Position numbers and translations under genes: made by a program. Below are positions 25,535-34,280 of a stretch of DNA of 64,000 bases, piece by piece. The stretch spans positions 12,570-76,569 of the forward strand of contig CAZHJK010000013.1 in the NCBI GenBank assembly GCA_964533275.1, read 5' to 3'. The stretch comes from CAZHJK01 sp964533275 (GTDB taxonomy: Bacteria; Bacillota; Clostridia; Eubacteriales; Garciellaceae). Position 1 is the stretch's first letter. Every line of letters begins with the position of its first letter. The notes beneath the pieces were generated by a model. It had not been told where the DNA came from. It was given only the letters and a program-made list of their open reading frames with translations, and ran no database searches.

Positions 25535-27058
25535 ATGAAAAAAACAGCGCTGTTACTAATGATAATAACAATTATAGCAAAATTATTTGGCTTTGCAGGG
25601 GAAATTGCACTATCCTACTTTTATGGTACATCAAGCATTAGTGATGCTTATTTAATATCTTTAACCATACCAAGTGTTTTATTTTCATTAATCGGGGTAG
25701 GAATAAGTACAGGATATATTCCTGTATATAACAATGTTATAAAAGAAAAGGGTATAAATCATGCTGATAGGTTTACCAATAATCTCATCAGCTTTTTAAT
25801 GACTCTATGTTTTATTATAATAACTTTAACCCTAATTTTTACCAAGCAAATTGTAGGAATATTAGCTTCAGGCTTTACAGGTGAAACCCTTAGATTAACT
25901 ATTTTATTTACAAGGATTGCAATATTAAATCTTGGCTTTACCGGTCTTGTATATATATTTAATGGGTATTTACAGATAAATGGTGACTTTATCAGTCCAG
26001 CCATAATGGTTATTCCCCTTAATATGACCATATTACTATCAATAGTAATAAGTGCTAAAACTAATGTGGTTGTTCTTTCTATTGGAAATACTCTATCTGT
26101 GTTGCTGCAATTTTTATTATTGATACCATTTATTCGAAAAAAAGGATTTAGGTACTCATTTGTATTCGATAAAGCCGATAAGTATATTAAGAAAATATCT
26201 TATTTAGCTGTTCCAATAATCATTGGAGCTTCGGTTAGTCAGATTAATAGATTAATAGATAGGAGCTTTGCTTCAAATATTACCATAGGAGGAGTTTCAG
26301 CAATAAATTATGCCTTTAAGCTAGATGCCTTTATTCAAGACATTTTTGTCATGACCCTAGCTACTATAATGTATCCAATGATTTCTAAAATGGCTGCGGA
26401 AAAAAATATAGAAGGACTTAAAAAAACTATATTTCAAACAATGGGAGGAATAAATCTATTTGTAATTCCCGCCTCCATAGGAGCATTAATCTTTGCAGAG
26501 CCCATAATAATACTTTTATTTGGAAGAGGAGCCTTTGACAGCCAAGCAATATCCATGACTTCTAAAGCCCTGTTCTTTTACTCCATTGGGATGATAGGCT
26601 ATGGACTAAGGGAGATATTATTAAGAGCATTTTACTCCCTGCAGGGGACTAAGGCACCACTTTTCAATGCCTTAATAGCCATAGGACTGAATGTAATACT
26701 AAATATGATGTTTTATAAATACCTTGGAATAAGCGGGATAGCACTAGCTACAAGCATATCTATTATTTTTTCTACCCTATTATTATTTATAAGTTTTAGA
26801 AGGAAGGTTGGTGGCTTTGGAATGAAGACCATAGGAATATCCCTTATAAAAATACTTATAGCTTCTTCTATTATGGGTTTAATAGCAAAAACATTTTATT
26901 ATTTATTAAATAATTATATCGGGGGGAACTTATCTTTACTTCTTTCAATAGGTGTAGGAGCTATTATTTACTTCATTATTATTATTTTTATGAGGATTGA
27001 AGAAGTTGATATTATGGTTAAGGCACTTAAGAAAAAGTTTAGGATAACTAGATTTTAA
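25535..27058 (+). CDS. murJ: Lipid II flippase MurJ (MviN family)
   Basis: A 507-residue polytopic protein (about 14 helices) of the MOP superfamily that flips lipid II across the membrane for peptidoglycan synthesis. IIAKLFGFAGEIALSYFYGTS at the N-terminus, QINRLIDRSFAS and GRGAFDSQAISMTSKALFFYS are family landmarks. It follows yerB closely; only a weak GAGGTG site precedes the ATG. Some clostridia carry several MurJ-like proteins, including sporulation-associated ones, so a specialised role is possible. Confidence 0.9.
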   Translation: MKKTALLLMIITIIAKLFGFAGEIALSYFYGTSSISDAYLISLTIPSVLFSLIGVGISTGYIPVYNNVIKEKGINHADRFTNNLISFLMTLCFIIITLTLIFTKQIVGILASGFTGETLRLTILFTRIAILNLGFTGLVYIFNGYLQINGDFISPAIMVIPLNMTILLSIVISAKTNVVVLSIGNTLSVLLQFLLLIPFIRKKGFRYSFVFDKADKYIKKISYLAVPIIIGASVSQINRLIDRSFASNITIGGVSAINYAFKLDAFIQDIFVMTLATIMYPMISKMAAEKNIEGLKKTIFQTMGGINLFVIPASIGALIFAEPIIILLFGRGAFDSQAISMTSKALFFYSIGMIGYGLREILLRAFYSLQGTKAPLFNALIAIGLNVILNMMFYKYLGISGIALATSISIIFSTLLLFISFRRKVGGFGMKTIGISLIKILIASSIMGLIAKTFYYLLNNYIGGNLSLLLSIGVGAIIYFIIIIFMRIEEVDIMVKALKKKFRITRF

Positions 27059-27163
27059 TTTTGTTTCAACTGTGTTTTAAGTTACAATATAACTATAAAG
27101 ATAAAACATAATTAAGATTTTTAAGAAAATTATATTTCAAAATCTGATAAAGGAGCAAAAATA

Positions 27164-27916
27164 ATGAAGGTTACACAAGTTTCGGATTTAGAAAAAATAA
27201 GAGCAGTAAGAATGAAATTAACAAGGTTTATGATGATATATAAATTTGCTTTAGATGAAATTAATACTAAGATTGATATTTTAAAACAAGAATTTCACTA
27301 TAGTTATGAATACAATCCTATAGAACATGTAAAATCAAGACTTAAAACTCCAGAGAGCATTATAAAAAAGGTTTATAGAAAGGGATATGAATTATCATTA
27401 CCTTCCATTAGGGAAAATGTTAAGGATATTGCAGGAATTCGTATTACATGTTCATTTACTTCAGATATCTATGAAATAAGTGATATGCTACAGAGACAAA
27501 AAGATATAAAACTTATTGAGATTAAGGACTATATAAAAAATCCAAAACCAAACGGCTATAAAAGCTTACACCTAATACTTGAGGTGCCAATTTTTATGTC
27601 TGATCAAATAGAAAATGTCTGCGTAGAGGTTCAGATAAGGACCATTGCAATGGATTTCTGGGCGAGTTTAGAACATAAAATCTATTACAAATATGATAAA
27701 GAAGTACCCCAGCATTTATTAGACGAGCTTAAAGAGGCAGCTATAACAGTATCACAATTAGACAAAAAGATGGAAAATATTCATAAAGAAGTAAGCCAAA
27801 TAAAAGAACCATTAGGTTCCAAGGAAGAACTACAAGAGATATTTATAAACAATGAAATATACCATATCCCAGATGACTTCATATCATACGGAGATTTAGG
27901 AGAAAAGGCAGAATAG
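27164..27916 (+). CDS. Small alarmone synthetase, RelQ/RelP type
   Basis: A 250-residue (p)ppGpp synthetase without a hydrolase or regulatory domain. The synthetase core is visible: KSRLKTPESIIKKVYRKG, DIAGIRITCSFTSDI, NPKPNGYKSLHL (nucleotide-binding G-loop region), VEVQIRTIAMDFWASLEHKIYYK. It makes (p)ppGpp from GTP or GDP and ATP under stress. AAAGGAGC precedes the ATG, and its own terminator follows at 27923. Whether it is RelQ or RelP cannot be told by eye. Confidence 0.92.
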   Translation: MKVTQVSDLEKIRAVRMKLTRFMMIYKFALDEINTKIDILKQEFHYSYEYNPIEHVKSRLKTPESIIKKVYRKGYELSLPSIRENVKDIAGIRITCSFTSDIYEISDMLQRQKDIKLIEIKDYIKNPKPNGYKSLHLILEVPIFMSDQIENVCVEVQIRTIAMDFWASLEHKIYYKYDKEVPQHLLDELKEAAITVSQLDKKMENIHKEVSQIKEPLGSKEELQEIFINNEIYHIPDDFISYGDLGEKAE

Positions 27917-27922
27917 GATATA

Positions 27923-27965
27923 AAACAAGGAAGTAATCACAGTGTGAAACTTCCTTGTTTTTATT
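27923..27965 (+). terminator. Terminator of the alarmone synthetase gene
   Basis: AAACAAGGAAGT (27923-27934) pairs with ACTTCCTTGTTT (27949-27960), followed by TTATT; the T-rich flanks on both sides also suit the convergent kdgK transcript. Confidence 0.85.
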
Positions 27966-27986
27966 ATACTTTTAATTTATAGGATA

Positions 27987-29009
27987 TTATCTTTGAACTC
28001 TTCCAGATGCATCTCCCTGCAATAATTTTTCAACCTCTTCCACTGTAACCATATTAAAATCACCGTGAATTGTATGTTTTAGAGCAGAGGCAGCTACACC
28101 AAATTCCAAAGCTTCTTTAAAGTCCTTATTATTTAAAATACTATATATAAATCCAGAGGCAAAGGAATCTCCACCACCAACCCTATCCACAATTCTAATA
28201 TCATATTTTCTAGAATGATAGAATTCATTACCATCATAAATACATGCCGACCAACCATTATCAGAGGCTGAATAGGATTCCCTAAGGGAGGAAATTACAT
28301 ATTTAAAGTTAAACTTATCTATCATTTGCTTAAAGATACTTTTATAACCCTCTAATTCTAATTCTCCAGAGGTTACATCAGTTTTTCCAGGTTTAAAGCC
28401 TAAGGTTAACTCTGCATCTTCCTCATTACCAATACACACATCCACATATTGCATTAATTTAGTCATGGTCTCTTTAGCTTCTTCAGGCGTCCATAGTTTT
28501 TTTCTATAATTTAGGTCCACAGAAACCGTCACATTATGTTTTTTAGCAGCCTTTAAAGCCTCTTCAGTAAGTACAGCAGCTTTTTTACTTATGGCAGGAG
28601 TAATTCCAGAGAAGTGGAACCAATCTGCATCCTTAAAGATCTCATCAAAATCAAAATCAGAAATATCTGCTTCGGAGATGGAGGAGTGAGCCCTATCGTA
28701 TACTACCTTTGAAGGTCTCATGGAAGCTCCAGATTCTAAGTAGTAAATACCAACCCTTTCACCACCTCTTGAAATCCACTTGGTATTTACACCGAATCTC
28801 CTAAGATGATTAATCGCTGCCTGACCAATCTCATTTTTAGGTAGTTTTGAAACAAAGCAGGAATCAAGACCATAATTTGCTAGAGACGCAGCAACATTAG
28901 CCTCCCCACCACCATAAACCACATCGAATGAATTTGATTGAACAAATCTTTCATATCTTGGGGTGGATAATCTTAGCATTATCTCTCCAAGGGTTACAAC
29001 TTTTTTCAT
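27987..29009 (-). CDS. kdgK: 2-keto-3-deoxygluconate kinase, PfkB family
   Basis: A 340-residue ribokinase-fold sugar kinase that should phosphorylate 2-keto-3-deoxygluconate to KDPG. The N-terminal GEIMLRLSTP, YGGGEANVAASLANYG and the C-terminal anion-hole motif DRVGGGDSFASGF with catalytic Asp are visible. It is downstream of kdgA on the same strand (69 bp). A close relative lies at 54092-55120, sharing FLGLYYLE/GIYYLESGA-type and RPSKVVYDR segments. Together with kdgA it completes the lower Entner-Doudoroff-type route used by island A. Confidence 0.9.
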   Translation of the reverse strand: MKKVVTLGEIMLRLSTPRYERFVQSNSFDVVYGGGEANVAASLANYGLDSCFVSKLPKNEIGQAAINHLRRFGVNTKWISRGGERVGIYYLESGASMRPSKVVYDRAHSSISEADISDFDFDEIFKDADWFHFSGITPAISKKAAVLTEEALKAAKKHNVTVSVDLNYRKKLWTPEEAKETMTKLMQYVDVCIGNEEDAELTLGFKPGKTDVTSGELELEGYKSIFKQMIDKFNFKYVISSLRESYSASDNGWSACIYDGNEFYHSRKYDIRIVDRVGGGDSFASGFIYSILNNKDFKEALEFGVAASALKHTIHGDFNMVTVEEVEKLLQGDASGRVQR

Positions 29010-29078
29010 GTTATTACCTCCTATAATGTAATTAAAACTAATAAATATAAATGTCCAAAACTGGATTAGGTATTATTA

Positions 29079-29705
29079 TTACTTTCTAGCTTCTTTAATT
29101 TTTGCAACGAATTGTCTGGCAGTTTTAGTAATATCTTCTTTTGAACCCTTAGTAAGGGCACTGCCTGCTCCAACGGCAATGCAGCCATTTCTTATCCACT
29201 GGTCTACATTATCTAAGCTAACACCACCGGTAGGCATAAGATTTGCCTGTGGTAATGGCCCTTTAATAGCCTTTATAAAGGATGGACCGAATGCATCTCC
29301 AGGGAAGACTTTAATAACATCAACTCCAGCCTCCATGGCTGTAATAATTTCAGTAGGTGTGGAGCATCCGGGCATATAAGGGATTTGATATCTATTACAT
29401 AGCTTAGCAGTATTTAAGTCAAAGGCTGGACTTACAATATAATTAGCTCCAGCTAAAATAGCTGCCCTAGCAGTTTCACTATCAAGAACAGTTCCTGCTC
29501 CAACTAATAGGGTATCTCCGAATTCTTCAACTAGTGCTTCGATAACCCTATGGGCACCAGGTACTGTAAAGGTGACCTCTATGGCATCAATACCCCCCTC
29601 CATACAGGCGTATGCTATGTACTTTGCCTTTTCTTCATTCTCTGCTCTAACTACAGCAACAATGCCGATGTCTTCAATTCTTTTCAAAACATTGTATTTA
29701 TTCAA
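29079..29705 (-). CDS. kdgA: KDPG/KHG aldolase
   Basis: A 208-residue class I aldolase that splits 2-keto-3-deoxy-6-phosphogluconate to pyruvate and glyceraldehyde 3-phosphate. The catalytic Glu43 is in AIEVTF and the Schiff-base Lys132 in VIKVFPGD; PGCSTPTEI and MPTGGVSLDN are family loops. An AAAGGAGGG site precedes the ATG. It is the first gene of a two-gene operon divergent from the IclR regulator, the usual arrangement for KdgR control. Two other aldolases of this family occur at 41343 and 53426. Confidence 0.93.
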   Translation of the reverse strand: MNKYNVLKRIEDIGIVAVVRAENEEKAKYIAYACMEGGIDAIEVTFTVPGAHRVIEALVEEFGDTLLVGAGTVLDSETARAAILAGANYIVSPAFDLNTAKLCNRYQIPYMPGCSTPTEIITAMEAGVDVIKVFPGDAFGPSFIKAIKGPLPQANLMPTGGVSLDNVDQWIRNGCIAVGAGSALTKGSKEDITKTARQFVAKIKEARK

Positions 29706-29730
29706 AAAAGACCCTCCTTTAATTATGTGT

Positions 29731-29747
29731 ATTTCATATAGTGAAAT
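29731..29747. promoter_or_regulatory. Candidate operator in the kdgA-iclR divergent region
   Basis: ATTTCATATAGTGAAAT is an inverted repeat with 6-bp arms (ATTTCA/TGAAAT), 26 bp upstream of the kdgA start. A site for the IclR-type regulator is plausible but unproven. Confidence 0.4.
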
Positions 29748-29890
29748 TAGTGTTTGTATTATGAAACCATTTATGTTATATTATAATAAATGAATATAAC
29801 TTATGCAAGGATTATTTATATTTTGTTATAATTGTAATATTGAGGGAAATATTCTCAATATTACTAAAATAGAAAGGTGTGTAATTTTAA

Positions 29891-30655
29891 ATGGGAGAAA
29901 TAGTCCAATCTATTGATAGAGCATTATCAATACTAGAATTACTAGTAGATTATAATGAAGGATTAGGAGTTGTTGAAATAAGTGAAAAAGTAAACCTTCA
30001 TAAAAGTACAGTTTATAGATTATTATCAACGCTAATTTATAAAGATTATGTTGTACAAGATTTAGGAACTAATAAATATAGAGTAACTTTTAAATTATAC
30101 GAACTAGGAAATAAAAAATTGAAGGATATTGATTTATTAAGTGCTTCAAAGCTGTATACTAAGAAGCTAATGGAAAGTGTAAATGAGGTAGTTCATCTTG
30201 TAGTAAGAGAAGGCAATAAAATTGTATATATAGACAAAGTAGAGGCTATTAATAATACCATTAGAATGGCTTCAACTATTGGGAAAAGAAATCCTATGTA
30301 TTGTACTTCTGTTGGGAAAGCTATTTTAGCCTATTTACCAGATGAGGAGATAAAAAACATATGGAACATTAGTAAAATTGAAAAGCTGACAAAATATACT
30401 ATTACTGATTTTGAAGAGATGAAAAAGGAATTGGATACTGTAAGAGAAAAGGGTTATGGAATAGATAATGAAGAAAATGAAATTGGAGTAAGATGTATAG
30501 GGGCACCAATATTTAATAGATTTGGTGAAGTAGAGGGAGCGATTAGTATTTCAGGACCGACCATAAGAGTAAAAGAAAAAGATATAGATGAAATTTCTAA
30601 GGAAGTTATTAAATATGGGAATTTAATTTCAAAGGAGCTGGGTTATATAAATTAA
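29891..30655 (+). CDS. IclR-family transcriptional regulator (KdgR-like)
   Basis: A 254-residue regulator. An N-terminal winged helix (IDRALSILELLVDYNEGLGVVEISEKVNLHKSTVYRLLSTL) is followed by the IclR effector domain (about 75-254) with the typical NPMYCTSVGKAILAYLP and GCIGAPIFNRFGEVEGAISISGP-like segments. KdgR regulators of this family respond to 2-keto-3-deoxygluconate. It is divergent from kdgAK and upstream of the three-enolase cluster, so it likely controls both. GAAAGGTG precedes the ATG. Confidence 0.9.
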   Translation: MGEIVQSIDRALSILELLVDYNEGLGVVEISEKVNLHKSTVYRLLSTLIYKDYVVQDLGTNKYRVTFKLYELGNKKLKDIDLLSASKLYTKKLMESVNEVVHLVVREGNKIVYIDKVEAINNTIRMASTIGKRNPMYCTSVGKAILAYLPDEEIKNIWNISKIEKLTKYTITDFEEMKKELDTVREKGYGIDNEENEIGVRCIGAPIFNRFGEVEGAISISGPTIRVKEKDIDEISKEVIKYGNLISKELGYIN

Positions 30656-31209
30656 ACATGTCTATTATCTATATTGACTATTGTTATATCTGATGTCGTT
30701 CCTATTGTAGACAGGTTTAGTAAGAAGAATTAAATATGTTAAAGTATTAAACTTTCCAGGAACAAAGAAGAATAATAAAAATTGAAATTACTAAAATAAA
30801 TTCTAATTCTATTTAAGTTCTTAAGATGAATTAATAGAAAGATATTTATTAAGGTTATAATATCTCTATAAAAAAATAAAAACAAATAAAAACAATCACA
30901 AAACAATCATAAAAATCTTGCATTAAAACATTTTATAAGTTAAAATATCATTATAAATTCATAATACGAATATGAGTATCGCATAGTAAAACATCTAAGC
31001 ATAAAGGAGGCATGTTTTTATAAAAAATAACCATAAATATCATACCTATATTAAATATAGGTATATTTTTAAAAACTAATTTTACTAAATTGTAGTATAT
31101 TATTTTTAATATATAAAAATAGGCATTTTTCAAAATGGGATCGTTTTCTTAAGGTTATAAATTTGTTTATAAAAATAACGATACAGTCTAAAAGACGGGA
31201 GAGATAGGT
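30656..31209. other. Intergenic region with two palindromes upstream of the enolase cluster
   Basis: I see no gene in this 554-bp AT-rich stretch. ATACCTATATT/AATATAGGTAT (31042-31064) is a stem followed by ATTTTT and could terminate a short transcript. TTATAAA-TTTG-TTTATAA (31155-31172) is a perfect 7-bp inverted repeat lying inside a wider pair ATCGTT (31140-31145) and AACGAT (31177-31182), about 40 bp before the first enolase start. That is a good place for an operator. Confidence 0.45.
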
Positions 31210-32322
31210 ATGAAAATTACAGATATTAAAACGATAAAGTTACAATATGCTACTAAGAAAAACTTTGCAGATGGACAAGCACCCATCGCTTATCGGGATG
31301 CATTTTTGGTGGAAGTACATACAGATGAAGGTATAATAGGGATTGGGGAAGGTTTTGCATTAGGGTCTTTAAATTCTATGCAAGTAGTTTTAGAAGAAAC
31401 AGTTGCACCGCATATTTTAGGAGAGGATCCTTACTATATAACAAAAATTTGGGAAAAAGTATATAAAGGGACATATCGTTATGGGCGTCGAGGTATAGTC
31501 ATGGCTGTATTAAGTGCCATTGATATAGCACTTTGGGATATTGTTGGAAAGGCTTCTGGAACACCAGTATATAAATTATTGGGTGCTGATAAAAATCGAA
31601 TTAAAGCATATGCAAGTGCTGGATATTATGAAGAGGGTAAAGGGATTATAGAACTTGCAGATGAAGCTACTAAGTATAAAAAAATGGGTTTCGACATAAT
31701 GAAAATGAAAATCGGAGCACTATCTTTAGAAGATGATTTATTGAGAGTACAATCTGTAAGAGAGGCAATAGGTAAGGAGATGGATCTTGCTGTAGATGCA
31801 AATAATTCATATGATTTAAATTCAGCGGTTAAAATGGCTAGAATGCTAGAACCTTTAAATATAGCTTTTTTCGAAGAACCTCTATCAGGTGATACTTTAG
31901 AAGATAGTGTACGGCTTGCTAATAAGACAGATATACCAATTGCTGGATATGAAACGGAGCTTACTCGTTATGCACTTAGAGATTTCATATCATGTAGAGG
32001 AGTTGATATTGTTCAAACAGATGTAATATGGGCAGGAGGAATTACTGAGGGGAGAAATATTGCTAATCTTGCCTCCGCTTGGAAAATGAAATGTATACCT
32101 CACTTCTCTGCAGGTGTGGTTTCATTAGCTGCTAATCTCCATTTTGCAGCATCTGCAAAAAATATTCCCATAATAGAACTTACCCTAGATGATAATCCTC
32201 TGCGTGACGACCTCTCAATAAATCCTATAATAAGAGAGGGAGGAGAGCTTATAGTTCCTGAAAAACCTGGACTAGGAATTGAATTAGATTATGATATAGT
32301 TGAAAAATATAAAATTTTATAG
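31210..32322 (+). CDS. Enolase-superfamily sugar-acid dehydratase (MR/MLE type), first of three
   Basis: A 370-residue TIM-barrel enzyme that abstracts a proton alpha to a carboxylate. Lys165-x-Lys167 (MKMKIG), metal ligands Asp196, Glu222 and Glu248, and the Asp271/His298 dyad place it in the mandelate racemase subgroup. Most such enzymes near KDG kinases dehydrate aldonic or aldaric acids to 2-keto-3-deoxy acids. The exact substrate is not readable. GGGAGAG precedes the ATG; the second enolase follows 10 bp downstream. Confidence 0.88.
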   Translation: MKITDIKTIKLQYATKKNFADGQAPIAYRDAFLVEVHTDEGIIGIGEGFALGSLNSMQVVLEETVAPHILGEDPYYITKIWEKVYKGTYRYGRRGIVMAVLSAIDIALWDIVGKASGTPVYKLLGADKNRIKAYASAGYYEEGKGIIELADEATKYKKMGFDIMKMKIGALSLEDDLLRVQSVREAIGKEMDLAVDANNSYDLNSAVKMARMLEPLNIAFFEEPLSGDTLEDSVRLANKTDIPIAGYETELTRYALRDFISCRGVDIVQTDVIWAGGITEGRNIANLASAWKMKCIPHFSAGVVSLAANLHFAASAKNIPIIELTLDDNPLRDDLSINPIIREGGELIVPEKPGLGIELDYDIVEKYKIL

Positions 32323-32332
32323 GAGGGCTTGT

Positions 32333-33484
32333 ATGAAAGTTATTGATATCAAGACACATGTTTTATCTGCTCCATTATCGGTGCCTTTTGCATTTTCTCA
32401 AGGATGGGTACATAATCGATCCGCTATGATAGTTGAAATTGTAACAGACGAAGGCATAATTGGTTGGGGAGAGGCATTATGTCAGGGTCTTCAACCACCA
32501 GAGATTGCCGCAGCTACTGTTGAATACGCTTTAAAACCTTTAATAATTGGGAAAGATCCTTTAGATGTTGAAGTTCTTTGGGATATAATGTACAACCAAA
32601 CTAAAGATTATGGACAAAAAGGGGTTGTTATAGGTGCAATAAGTAGTATTGATGTTGCTCTCTGGGATATTATTGGTAAATATCATAATCTTCCTGTTTA
32701 TAAGGTTTTGGGTGGAGCCCATAGAACAAAGATTAAATCATATGCAACAGGATTTTATCGACAAGGAAAAGAAACAGATCTTAGAGATAAATGGATTGAA
32801 GAAGCAAAGACTCACATAGAAGCAGGATTTAATGGAATGAAGCTTAAAATAGGATTAGGAGTTAGGGAAGATATTAAGAATGTCGAAGCTGTTCGAGATG
32901 CGATTGGACCTGATTATCAGATAATGGTAGATGCAAATCATGGTTATAATCTAATTGATGCTAAAAGACTTGCTCTGGAATTGGAGACTTATGATATAAC
33001 ATGGTTTGAAGAACCCATTGCACCCGAGGATATCCAGGGGTACTACGAACTAAAGCAGATGATAAATATACCTCTCGCATGTGGAGAGAATGAATTTACA
33101 AGAATTGGTTTTAAAGATTGGTTTGTTAATAGAGCAGTAGATATAATACAGCCTAATACATGTCAGTCTGGAGGTTTTACAGAATGCAAGAGGATTTTAG
33201 CTATGGCATCTGCTTGGGGGGTATCTTATAATCCGCATTGTTGGGGGACAGGAATTGGAATAGCAGCTGCACTCAATATGCTGGCTATGATACCGCCAAA
33301 TCCTATTAGCATTTATCCTAATGAGCCAATGTTAGAATACGATAGATCAACACATCCGTTTAGGACAGAACTGATTAAGAAACCTTTTGTAGCAATTAAT
33401 GGTTATGTTGCTATTCCTGAAAGACCAGGTTTGGGAATAGATATAAATTATGATGTACTTAAGCAATATAAATTAAATAAATAA
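32333..33484 (+). CDS. Enolase-superfamily enzyme, second of three, with Asn in the His-Asp dyad
   Basis: A 383-residue MR/MLE-fold enzyme. Lys170-x-Lys172, Asp200, Glu226 and Glu252 are conserved, and His302 is in NPHCWGTG, but the partner Asp of the dyad is Asn275 (IIQPNTCQSGG). NPHCWGTG-type loops recall lactone cycloisomerases such as the galactarolactone enzyme, so it may catalyse ring opening and not plain dehydration; this is a weak inference. ATG 32333 follows AGGAGGG that overlaps the previous stop. It is the last intact gene before a transposase remnant. Confidence 0.85.
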   Translation: MKVIDIKTHVLSAPLSVPFAFSQGWVHNRSAMIVEIVTDEGIIGWGEALCQGLQPPEIAAATVEYALKPLIIGKDPLDVEVLWDIMYNQTKDYGQKGVVIGAISSIDVALWDIIGKYHNLPVYKVLGGAHRTKIKSYATGFYRQGKETDLRDKWIEEAKTHIEAGFNGMKLKIGLGVREDIKNVEAVRDAIGPDYQIMVDANHGYNLIDAKRLALELETYDITWFEEPIAPEDIQGYYELKQMINIPLACGENEFTRIGFKDWFVNRAVDIIQPNTCQSGGFTECKRILAMASAWGVSYNPHCWGTGIGIAAALNMLAMIPPNPISIYPNEPMLEYDRSTHPFRTELIKKPFVAINGYVAIPERPGLGIDINYDVLKQYKLNK

Positions 33485-34163
33485 AAAATTTCAGGATGAG
33501 TATTGAAAAAATCTTTATTATAAAAAGTGATTGTTTTAGGGATACCAAGCCCATTAGTGAAAAGACCAAACTTATAAACATAACAGAAATGACCATTGAT
33601 ATAAAGCTGTTTGATAATGCGGTTTGAATATTTAGGATTATCTTAAGTAACAAAAGCCTCGATGCCTGAAGAAACAAAGATTGACATGGTAGCTTTCCAG
33701 GATCTAAATCCTGGCATATAGGCTCTGTGATGTCAACGAGACGCTCAAAAACTAATTGTAAGTCTGGTAAGAAGTTGTTTAAAACGGTTGATTTTCGAAG
33801 CGTCAGGAATTTTAGTGAAGCCACAGAAATCTCGTAAAGTTTTGGAGTAATGAAGAAAAACTAGAAGTAATGAATCTGTAGGGATAGAGAAAATACATTG
33901 TATAATAAAAGCCCAGAGTAAAGCATTTAAAGGGTATTTACGGGAACGCCCCGTTGATGCATAAAAATGGTTTCGAAAAGAAACCTGGACAATTTCATCA
34001 AGGTTAATGTTCTATTTGAGTAGCGACAAAAACTCAGGTTTGTCATTTTCAAATCTATCTTGACAATCTGAAAAAATATCTTGCCAAAAAAAGCTGTTTG
34101 TATGTTATCTTTAAAGTGTACAACTCCTTTCGAGGTTTGATATGTGGAAAGTTTTTTGTTCAT
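33485..34163 (-). pseudogene. Decayed DDE transposase (IS remnant)
   Basis: Reading the minus strand across frames recovers a clostridial DDE transposase of a kind I recognise: WQDIFSDCQDRFENDKPEF, then NLDEIVQVSFRNHFYASTGR, then LRDFCGFTKIPDASK, then LPDLQLVFERLVDITEPICQ, then YINGHFCYVYKFGLFTNG and FYNKDFFNTHPEI. At least two frameshifts and one in-frame stop separate the blocks, an internal part is missing, and the C-terminal end is cut off beside the enolase stop. The two short minus-strand frames here are fragments of this relic, not genes. Confidence 0.85.
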
Positions 34164-34213
34164 ACTTAAATTTTACTGCAAACCAGTAAGGAGTTGTTTT
34201 GCAACAAAAAAAT

Positions 34214-34250
34214 CCCGTGTTTATACGGGTTGTGGCGTTTCGCAAACGCC
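34214..34250. repeat. Two adjacent hairpins upstream of dctP
   Basis: CCCGTgtttATACGGG (34214-34229) and GGCGTTT/AAACGCC (34234-34250) stand back to back. On the minus strand the first is followed by ATTTTTTT, so it reads as a terminator for leftward transcription. They may mark the edge of the decayed insertion sequence. Confidence 0.5.
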
Positions 34251-34280
34251 TAGTACTATTAATAAGAAGGAGGAAATAAA

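Noticed and set aside
25128..25571. 147-residue minus-strand frame opposite yerB
   Set aside because: Low-complexity hydrophobic shadow of a confident gene; no ribosome site.
29550..29793. Plus-strand frames opposite kdgA
   Set aside because: They mirror the coding strand of an obvious aldolase and its promoter and match nothing.
30951..31133. 60-residue minus-strand frame in the IclR-enolase gap
   Set aside because: Low-complexity AT-rich frame crossing a palindrome; no supported ribosome site or family.
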